64,000 nt of DNA from Trachythela sp. YZ-2020 (lineage: Eukaryota > Cnidaria > Anthozoa > Malacalcyonacea > Clavulariidae). Under the pieces are notes generated by a model. That model searched no databases, was not told the origin of the DNA, and worked only from the letters and a program-made list of their open reading frames with translations. Made by a program: the position numbers and the translations under genes. The DNA lies in contig JADLSH010000373.1 of the NCBI GenBank assembly GCA_016169945.1, positions 310,001-374,000 of the forward strand, in the 5' to 3' direction. Shown here piece after piece: positions 57,101-64,000 of the stretch (positions are counted from its first letter, which is position 1; every line of letters starts with the position of its first letter).

Positions 57101-60100
57101 ATCACTAACAATATCTACCTAGTAACAATAACTGCCTGCAATAGGGAAATTTTACTGTAGACTTTTTGCGAAACTGGAATTTTACTAATGTCAATTTTTA
57201 GCCTGTATGTTTATAATATATACGATAGGTTTTCAAACTAGGCTATATCACGAAAAGGCATGTAATTTATATTTACATGTTATTTTTTATCAAGACTGGT
57301 GTAGCCATACGTAGAAAATGTGATTGTTAAGAAGTGACATTTACTGCTGTCAAATTTGAGGGATAAACCTCTAAACACATCACATCATAACCTCGCAAGG
57401 TACAAGCTAAATTCGTGTCATCTAATGCTAATTTTTAAGTATGTGGATTTAATTTGTTTTTTAGACACCAATCTTTCTCACACATCCGTATCTGTGTCTG
57501 GTAGCTCTGAACAAATATCGAACAGTGTGATTGTTGTTGCAAGTAATATTATGGAGGTCAAACAACAAGTTGTTGTGAGAGAAACAGAAACGGCTGTTGC
57601 GGAGACAGTCGGACAAGGATCCCAACAGCTTACTGCAGCTGTGTCAGAAAAGACATCTGTGAAAGAAGAAGATAGGGTGGAAGATGCAATGTCACAAGCA
57701 GGAAATGGAAATGGTAATGAACTAAATGCATCTGGTGCTGGACATAGTGTGTCTAGTAGCGCTGAACAAACTTCAAACCATGTGATTGTCGCAAGTGAAG
57801 TTGAGAAAATAAAGCAAGTTATGCTGCAAGAAACGGTGGTTACAGAGACGTTGACAGAAAGCGTGCAACAGTCCTTTGCTTCACCAGAGAAGATGACTGT
57901 TGACGATCAAAATATTCATGAAGAGGGTAACGAAGGTGGTGAAACAGATCCTCAGCATATAGTTACAATAGGGACACTGGTAGAAAGCGTGCAACAGTCC
58001 TCTGCTTCACCAGAGAAGACGACTGTTGACGATCAAAATCATAATGACGAGGGTAATGAAGGTTGTGAAATAAATCCCGAGCATGTAGTTGCACTAGGAT
58101 CTGCGAGAAGCGATTTACTTTCTGAACACAGTGTGGGAGTTGAGCATACAGTACGGGGTGACAATAAGGGTTTATTGCAAAGTAATGAAAATAACCCGGA
58201 GATTTTTCGTCATGACGAGAATGTTTGTGGAACAAATTACGACAAACAGAGTGGCATGACTGAGCCGGATGATGGGAAATCTAGGTGTGCTGACGAATTG
58301 ACGAATAACCCTGACCCTTGTATAGAAGAAGGTGAAATACTAGACTTAACAGAGTTAAATGAAGTTTTCGACAAATTTTATAAACTCTTGGAAGACATGC
58401 GAACGCCTGGAACTGGAAACGTTGATGACGTGCAAGGTACACAGGAACCTGTACAGGATCTGAAAGGGAAGAAAGAGGGCGAGAAAAAAGACGAAAATAG
58501 CGAAGAAACGCGGATAGAAAACGAAGTACCGAGCAACAATTCTGTAACTGCTGATGCGAGTGGTGAAGGCAGTGAAGATGGTGAAAACGTTGGAGATGAT
58601 TTAAAGCCGGAAACTACAGGAAATGACGAAAACATTCCAACGCGAAACAGCGAAGAGGAAGCGAATGTGAATTTAAATATAAAACCGCAACAATCAAGTG
58701 GTGTTCAGGTATGTTTTTTCGAATACAAGCGGCATGATGTAGCTGAAGATTTGAGCGAAAACAGGACAGGATTTTCTTGATTTACTCTATTACCTCCAAA
58801 ACTCTGTTCGTTTTGCTTTTACTCAAATCATTCAGTGTCATCTGTATACTTCGGGTACTTTAAGTATGTAACTTTGAATAAATTTTAGGAGGCATTTTAG
58901 GTACTTCATTCCTCCGTGGAGGCTTTTCATGCTAAGCGTTGCACGCATAAGCTTTTCACGCACCTCGCAGATATAAAATTTGTTCTACACTATTATTAGT
59001 GCACTGTAAAAAATAGTTTGGGAGTACAGTTATTTTCTGTTTTATACAGTCTTCTGTTGGGTAAGTATTTTGTCACAGTATCTGTCGAAAACAAAATTTG
59101 TTTTGAAAGTTTGATTTTTAAGTACGATTTTTCAAGCTTTTATTAAGAAATTATTGTCATGTACGCTTTGGCGGCCCTACAATCATGGACAAAACAGTTA
59201 ATAAAATTGATCGAAATTTTAAGAAAACACATTCAACTAACTTCATTAGGCTTTCGCCCCCTCTCTCCCATCCAATGTTGCTATTATTTTCCCCACACTG
59301 CAAACGCGAAATGACAACATTGTCTAGGGGGGAAGGGGGGTATTATAGGTAAGATACAAGTTTAGTAGGCCTACAAGTTAATTTCTGACCGAGACACCTT
59401 AGAATTTTATTAACAAGTTATGTCCACGATTGTCTGAGAACGGACCTTAATTTAAAATAATTACCATTTGTAGGGTTATATTGACAACTTAGCGTTTGAA
59501 TAACTCTGCTGAGCATTAGATTGTCATAAGTCAAACCATGTTTTAAAGATTTAAAGGGGATTGTGCGTCTATTTCTTTCTTAAGGGATACATAAACATTT
59601 GATACGCGATATTGACTGTCGCAATTATCATAGCGCGCGTAGCAATTGTACTGTCAAGTTAATAAGCGCACACGGAAACTTTTGCTAATATCGTATAAGA
59701 TGTATGGTCATTCCATGTTTTCTGAGTTATCATCTTTTAGTAATAGAGCACTATAATTTAAAGTCAATTTCTGGCCCATTTACCGAAAATGCTGTCATAA
59801 CACGACAGTAGTTTACATTATAGGCACGTTTAATTTTGGTCGAAGATGCTATGTTTTTTAATGTAACACGTTATATATCACGTTATATACTAAATATATC
59901 ACGAGAGTTTAGAAGCATTTATCAGATATAAAACAAAATTTGCTATGTACTAGTGCACTATTAGTGCGAGTAACTTAACATAAGTGACTGTGTACTAAAA
60001 TATCTGCAGAAACAATCGAATGTAATATGATCAGCATTATATTGTGACTCAATGCATAAGAGCTCAACGTTTAACCGCACGGTTAACCGTAGCTAAATTT

Positions 60101-61845
60101 TAAGAATTACTGAAAGCAATGTTATAAATTGATATATTTTGTGATTTGTTCCATTTATTTAACATAAAAGATCCCACTAGAGACATTTTTACGGTAAGTA
60201 TGGTTACCGTTGGCGTAATCCAACGGTTAACCACGGTTAACCATCTTTTTGATAAGAAAATTTATGTCTGGTTATTTAAGTTACAGCGGTTAACCGTCGT
60301 ATTTCTGAACAATATGTTCACTTGATATTTATTAATAACAGCAAAACACGTGTATTGAATTTTCCTGATACATTTCTTATTACTATATTTCTAACTTCAT
60401 GTTTAGTCTACTGCATACGCATGTACTTGCACTAAAGGAGCTCGTGAGGATATCTTGTAAAATTAACATATATACTACTGATCAGCTTTGCCTTTGGTAA
60501 AACATTAAAAATAGTTCAAAAACTAATAAGTTTGGCATCATTTGAAAGCTTAAAGGTCTGGGTTTAAACGAATGTGTAATATGGACCTTAAATTTATCAG
60601 CAACTGATTGCGTGACACTGCGAAAACTGCAATGTATCGCAGACAATCATGGACAAAATAGTTAATAAAATTGATTGAAATTTTAAGAAAACGCATTCAA
60701 CTAACTTCATTCATTCTTTCGCCCCCTCTCCCCCATCCAATGTTGCTATTATTTTCCCCACACTTCAAATGCAAAATGACAACATTGTCTAGGGGGAAAG
60801 GCGAGTATTATAGGTAAGATACAAAAATTATAGTACAAGTTATTTGCTGACCGAGACACGTTAGAATTTTATTAACAAGTTATGTCCACGATTGTAACAT
60901 GATTTTAACGTATGCTGTAAAAATGTAAAATATTTTAAACTCTTTTTAACTTGCATTGTCGACAACAGAACGAAGTTTCTAAAAAGGAAGAAACTCTTCT
61001 AGAGCAGTCTAAGAAAGCAACCACTGATCCATTATCAAATGCTAATGGATCTGCTTATCGTGCGGATGAGGTAATGAACCGTAATCTATATTCTTATAGA
61101 GTTTATAATCAATCAAGCAATCAATACTTAATTCGAAATACCCTTATTGAAACGAAGGTCCTAGATTAAGCATGCAGTCACAGATAAAAACATTGTCCGG
61201 ATCTCCTCACTTCCAAATAGATTTCGAAAATAAAAAAACAGTAAAATTTTTCTATTTGTATTCATTGGAAAGTTTAGCTTAGCTATCCAAGCTTTCTGAT
61301 GATAGGTTATTTTTAAAATTTGAACTTTTGGTTGGAAAAATCATGTTTTCCGCGAGTAATTGCGATTGGCAAATAAAAAATGTTGAGGTGCGATAAAGTA
61401 TGTTATTTTAACTCTCCGCGCTGTAGGTTGCTTTTCCTCTCCAATAACCATGCCTTTATATAACGGAAGTCTTAATCGGTAGGTCGTGCGAACCCTGATT
61501 TTGACAATATTAAACACCGCTATCTTTTGGTGTTTTAGAACAGCCGTTATAGTTGTTTGAAAAAGGAAATTTCAAATTCCTGTGAGCTGAATGTTACAAT
61601 ATTGAAAATTTTACTTTATGGTTGTGCTGCGAGCCAGCGAACGCCGGGTACACGATCAGTTTATGATTACATTATTATCATCACGTTATTAAGTGGCAAT
61701 TTAGAATATCACATGATATATCACATTATTTTATCATTTATTGTTCTGTTTATTATGAATAGGAATATTATGAATACAGAAAACCAAAACTTGAAAAGGA
61801 ACAAGGAAAGAAGAACAAGAAAAAAGGAAAAGGCAATGATGATAA
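48002..61845 (+). CDS. Zinc-ribbon, acidic low-complexity protein, five exons seen, 3' end outside or unfound
   Basis: Five exons with matching phases: 48002-48185, 54355-54483, 57465-58708, 60969-61070, 61763-61845. About 580 residues so far. The ATG at 48002 starts MEGEREETTNN. Exon 2 encodes a zinc ribbon (CPDC-x11-CYGC). Exon 3 is a long Glu/Ser/Asn-rich, probably disordered stretch with tandem repeats. Exons 4 and 5 are Lys/Glu-rich (KKNKKKGKG). All exons are free of stops, unlike the transposon-filled introns, so this looks like a working host gene. Zinc ribbon, acidic linker and Lys-rich tract recall the N-terminus of RNF213-type giant E3 ligases, but no catalytic domain is in the window, so this is a guess. 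Confidence 0.65.
48955..49375. mobile_element. TGCA-ended TIR element, copy 3
   Basis: 421 bp in intron 1 of the zinc-ribbon gene. Ends TGCACTAGTCAATTG and its mirror, then AAACCCCC/GGGGGTTT and a CCCGGG region. TAA on both sides (48952-48954, 49376-49378). Inside are paired TTTTAACACT/GTTAAAATCC blocks. No transposase. Confidence 0.8.
49871..50227. mobile_element. Degenerate hAT-like element
   Basis: Loosely inverted ends (CAGGGATGCCAGAG / CTCCGATGCCACTA) and inner GGGGGGGCAAG / CTTGCCC. Near-duplicate 8-mers gggagcca and gagagcca (7 of 8) flank it. Weaker than the other hAT calls. It abuts the element at 50253. Confidence 0.5.
50253..51084. mobile_element. 832-bp element with about 135-bp TIRs and 9-bp duplication
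   Basis: TIRs run from TAGCCTGCGTAGCTGGC (50253) to about 50390 and are mirrored at about 50949-51084, including GGGTTGAGGC, GGGCAGCGAAAAATTA and CTAGCTGTAAATCTG blocks. The 9-bp repeat tgagagaaa flanks it (50244-50252, 51085-51093). Long TIRs and a 9-bp duplication point to a Mutator-like non-autonomous element. ORFs inside have no transposase features. Confidence 0.9.
51450..51774 (-). mobile_element. tRNA-derived SINE, minus strand
   Basis: The minus strand reads GAAGCACGGGTGGCAGACGC (A-box region with GGTTAGCGCGCTG), then AGGTCGAGGACTGG (weak B box), a body with TTTTCCCCGGGTACTCCGG shared with the SINE at 36.6 kb, and a 3' hairpin CCACCTCAGAGTGG followed by AATAAACTAAAC. In intron 1 of the zinc-ribbon gene. 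Confidence 0.8.
51775..54354 (+). other. Rest of intron 1, unassigned
   Basis: No exon or mobile element recognised. ORFs occur on both strands near 52110-52380 and 52560-52880 but have no domain and no matching splice phases. Confidence 0.35.
54355..54483 (+). CDS. Exon 2 of the zinc-ribbon gene
   Basis: 129 bases, acceptor gcttttag|AC, donor CAAG|gtaagg, phase 1 at both ends. Encodes DNNANGVQLCPDCKSKL then HTFCYGCGKNMQDFF. Four cysteines in two CxxC knuckles 11 residues apart form a zinc ribbon. Confidence 0.75.
55045..55312 (-). repeat. Dispersed repeat, copy 2 (mate of 42110)
   Basis: Reverse-complement relative of 42110-42392 (blocks CATGCAGAATCCCCTCGCCC, GTAACCATGGTAAC, TTATCAATTGCCCAACTATA, ATGTACTCTTTTAGCTTTG). 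In intron 2 of the zinc-ribbon gene. The rest of 54484-56240 is unassigned. Confidence 0.75.
56241..57097. mobile_element. hAT-type element, 857 bp
   Basis: Ends CAAGGGCG(A/T)... and ...CGCCCTTG with perfect 8-bp duplications tcgatcac (56233-56240, 57098-57105). G/C runs (AAAAAGTGGGGGGGAT) lie near both ends. Two imperfect direct repeats inside (TTTTGAAATCT-GAA-T-TCTGAAA at about 56390 and 56910). No transposase. Confidence 0.95.
57465..58708 (+). CDS. Exon 3 of the zinc-ribbon gene, acidic with tandem repeats
   Basis: 1,244 bases, acceptor tttttag|AC, donor TTCAG|gtatgt, phase 1 to 0. Two clear repeats of about 43 residues share ESVQQS(F/S)ASPEK(M/T)TVDDQN and EGNEG(G/C)E. An older repeat pair has S(S/A)EQ(I/T)SN-VIV-AS. 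Very rich in Glu, Asp, Asn, Ser and Val; no folded domain seen. Confidence 0.8.
59179..59433. mobile_element. CAATGTTG MITE family, copy 1
   Basis: 255 bp. Ends ACAATCATGGACA and TGTCCACGATTGT; inner TTAATAAAATT / AATTTTATTAA. The core CCAATGTTG / CAACATTG is bordered by C- and G-runs. Target duplication not clear. In intron 3 of the zinc-ribbon gene. Confidence 0.8.
60060..60305. repeat. Cluster of GGTTAACC motifs
   Basis: GGTTAACCG or its complement appears at about 60078, 60225, 60235 and 60289, with a related ATGGTTACCG at about 60201. Could be a decayed inverted-repeat element or binding sites; sequence alone does not decide. The rest of 59434-60642 has nothing recognised. Confidence 0.45.
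60643..60895. mobile_element. CAATGTTG MITE family, copy 2
   Basis: 253 bp, same orientation as the copy at 59179 and very similar over its full length, with the same ACAATCATGGACA / TGTCCACGATTGT ends. It lies 74 bases before exon 4. Confidence 0.8.
60969..61070 (+). CDS. Exon 4 of the zinc-ribbon gene
   Basis: 102 bases, acceptor acaacag|AAC, donor GATGAG|gtaatg, phase 0 at both ends. Reads NEVSKKEETLLEQSKKA and on to SAYRADE. Confidence 0.65.
61763..61845 (+). CDS. Exon 5 of the zinc-ribbon gene, Lys-rich
   Basis: 83 bases, acceptor atgaatag|GAA, donor GATAA|gtaagt, phase 0 to 2. Reads EYYEYRKPKLEKEQGKKNKK then KGKGNDD. The next exon was not found before 64000. Confidence 0.55.
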
Positions 61846-62699
61846 GTAAGTTTAATGTGATTTAGAATTATACGTAATACTTAAAAAAGAGTTGGAGCGC
61901 TCTATCATAATTATTGGATATGATAAAACTCAAATTAGGAAGTTTTTAAAATACGAACACAAAAGACAGAGTGGTACAGTGTAAACGTAATGTTCAAAAA
62001 ACGAAACTATAACATATATTTGTTGCGCATGCATATAAGACTTATAAGAATTTAACACTTCAGGTACGTAACTTTAGTAGGTATTCTAGTTTCACTAATT
62101 GTTGTCATTTTGGTAACAAGTAAAAACTGATTATAGTCATTACTTCGTAATCACTGAGAGATATTCGTATCCTTCGCGTTCGCCTGCAGCATTCTGTTTC
62201 CTATATAGTTAATTATAGCACTGACAGCATTGCAGATGGATTGATTTTGGGAAATTGACAACATTTTTGTTTTGGGTAACTACAAATCTGATTCATCAGT
62301 TATCTTTGAAAATGGCGTAAAATGATGAGTTTAATTATACGAGAAATCCGAAGCTTTTTGCAAGGTTTTATGAATTTGGACCGAATTTCTACTGAAGCAT
62401 TTGTGAAAATTGCTTCTGTATTCGCCATTCGAATGTTCAAGTGTTGCGGCTTTAACTCAAGCGCCTGCAAATCTTGATTAACTTCAGGGTGGATTGATAC
62501 AGGCTTTCTTTCAGCCAGTTAAGAGCATGAAAGATTTGTGGAATTGTCCAGGTCAAATTGGAACAGTTCTGTCTATTACATAATTAATACTTACGTTATT
62601 CGAATACAAAAGGATAAATCAGGAAGTATCAGAAAACCTGGAAAGTCGTCCTTCGGTTTGTCACAAGGCAATGTACTGTATACTTTTACACGAGACGTG
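61846..62699. other. Unassigned stretch after exon 5
   Basis: No further exon with the required phase and no mobile element identified. Confidence 0.35.
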
Positions 62700-63188
62700 A
62701 AGATATTATTTTTATACTGGATAATATAGAACACAATTCCAATTCAATATCTCATAGCACCGACGAACTTCCTAATGAAATCAATCAGGTGTTCCTCACA
62801 CCGATGGCTATTTTCAGCCCTTTACCGCCAACTAATTCACAAACAAACATTGATGGGGAGGTTTATCGCGTTTCCGAGTTTTCTGTCTTCCTCAAATTCG
62901 CATCTTTGAACCCGAATAAGGCATGCGGACCCGATGGCATACCTAGTTGGGTGCTTAAAGAAAACGCCGATATTTTAGCTTCTCCAGTAACAGAGATTAT
63001 AAATAGTTCTTATAGTGGAGCCCGACTCCCTCTCATGGAAGTTCGCGAATATCATCCCAATTCCGAAAGAAAAACCACTACGCGATGTTAATAAACATTT
63101 GCGCCCGATTTCTCTGACACCAGTTTTATCTAAAGTCGCTGAGGATTATGTAGCTGAAGAGTCCGTCGACGAAGTTAATTATCTATGA
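62700..63188 (+). pseudogene. LINE copy H, RT finger fragment
   Basis: Reads LPNEINQVFLTPMAIFSPLP, FASLNPNKACGPDGIPSWVL, then after one frameshift near 63035 FANIIPIPKEKPLRDV, LRPISLTPVLSKVAEDYV and a stop. This is the RT N-terminal part of a CR1/L2 LINE similar to copy A; the palm is missing. Confidence 0.8.
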
Positions 63189-63189
63189 A

Positions 63190-63310
63190 GTAATAACGCG
63201 AAATGAGCAGCGCGCGTGATAACTGGGGACACATATGAAGTTCGTTCTAAACAAAGATTAGAAAACCTTAATGGGAACAGATTGAAAAAACGGTTAAATA
63301 CCACCTCATT
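63190..63310 (+). pseudogene. LINE copy I, RT C-terminal fragment
   Basis: RVITGDTYEVRSKQRLENLN follows directly on copy H. The motif normally lies some 300 residues further along an RT, so either an internal deletion or a second insertion joined them. The sequence after 63310 is unrelated. Confidence 0.65.
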
Positions 63311-64000
63311 AATAATGGTTAAATACTTGTTTGTGCCAGTTATGGCTATCTTGACATTGTATATAGTGACTATAAAGAACAAGACGCCTGCTCAGGCGTT
63401 CGCTCCACCGGCCAACGCCCAAGGCTAATGGCAACGAGTGCACCCCAGCCAAGGAAGACATAATAACATACACGTTTCTGTAACAATTTGCATTTATACG
63501 AGTTACTGCTCAAGGTTTTCCCGTGTAACATCGCCTTAATGTTCAAGACTGTGTAATTATATACACTTATGTCTTATCAGTTTTGTAGAATTGTGCTATA
63601 TATCAGTACTCCTGACAGAGACAAGTTAGACAACTAGACAACCAAAAGTCAAAACATGCCGTGATGCAAAATTTAAGGAAAACCAAAATAATTAACAAAA
63701 ACCTTGACCTTATTTTGTGTATTGTTCATATCAGAGATCAGATTCAAGAATCAACATATTTCAACATATAAATCGGGCCACTCGGCTATCCAAATTGTGG
63801 ACTTTCCTTCTTGTTGCAGCAAAAAATGACGTTAGTTCACAGTTCAGAGTACAAAAAATACGAAATGCATAAAAAACACGGTATAATTCGGTGAAAAATC
63901 AACGAAATTGTGTGAAATATTATTTGCACACACTTGCAGCTAAAGACAGGAATCTAGTCCGGCATTATTTGATAATGTAGTAAGTTACTTTAAATAGTAT
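63311..64000. other. Unassigned right end
   Basis: AT-rich, no ORF with a recognisable domain, no repeat seen. Confidence 0.35.

Noticed and set aside
59179..60895. LTR retrotransposon with 255-bp LTRs
   Set aside because: The repeats have inverted ends of their own, lack TG...CA ends, and the 1.2 kb between them has no gag or pol.

Overview
This is AT-rich eukaryotic DNA from an invertebrate animal, most likely a cnidarian (inference). GT-AG introns, CR1/L2-like LINEs, tRNA-derived SINEs and many kinds of inverted-repeat (TIR) DNA transposon are present. The cnidarian assignment rests on my recollection that this type of Mutator-like transposase and these OTU/DDE genes are common in that phylum. 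No rRNA, CRISPR array, origin or operon is visible.

Layout. 1-3645: CR1/L2-like LINE (A) with two CCCH zinc fingers ahead of its endonuclease. 4981-5720: about 39-copy minisatellite. 6010-8595: LINE B, minus strand. 8875-17578: the most unusual segment. It holds two divergent, mutually homologous genes (beta-grasp-like N-terminus plus coiled coil), then a gene with an OTU-like protease, a spacer with a repeated KW(F/Y) motif, a DDE-type transposase/integrase core, two SAP domains and an SH3/Tudor-like C-terminus. That gene is cut by three frame changes, two of which lie at or near in-phase A-AAA-AAC / A-AAA-AAG heptamers. 18684-22230: a foldback repeat and LINE C. 23781-31171: nested transposons, with LINE D split by a 3.2-kb TIR element and LINE E carrying two further insertions and lacking its RT core.

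31777-34498: a two-exon host-type gene for an unknown multi-pass membrane protein. 34764-47261: mostly mobile debris (TTAA element, SINE, head-to-head LINE ends, Harbinger-like and TGCA-ended elements, a Mutator-like transposase fragment, a codon-phase minisatellite, a hAT element). 48002-61845: at least five exons of a second host-type gene encoding a zinc ribbon, a long acidic low-complexity region with tandem repeats and a Lys-rich tract. It runs past 61845, and its introns are filled with transposons. 62700-63310: LINE fragments.

Two host-type genes stand out from the transposons. Many DNA elements are supported by target-site duplications, and for three insertions removing the element plus one duplication gives back the reading frame of the interrupted LINE. 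Coding starts and intron limits come from sequence logic only.
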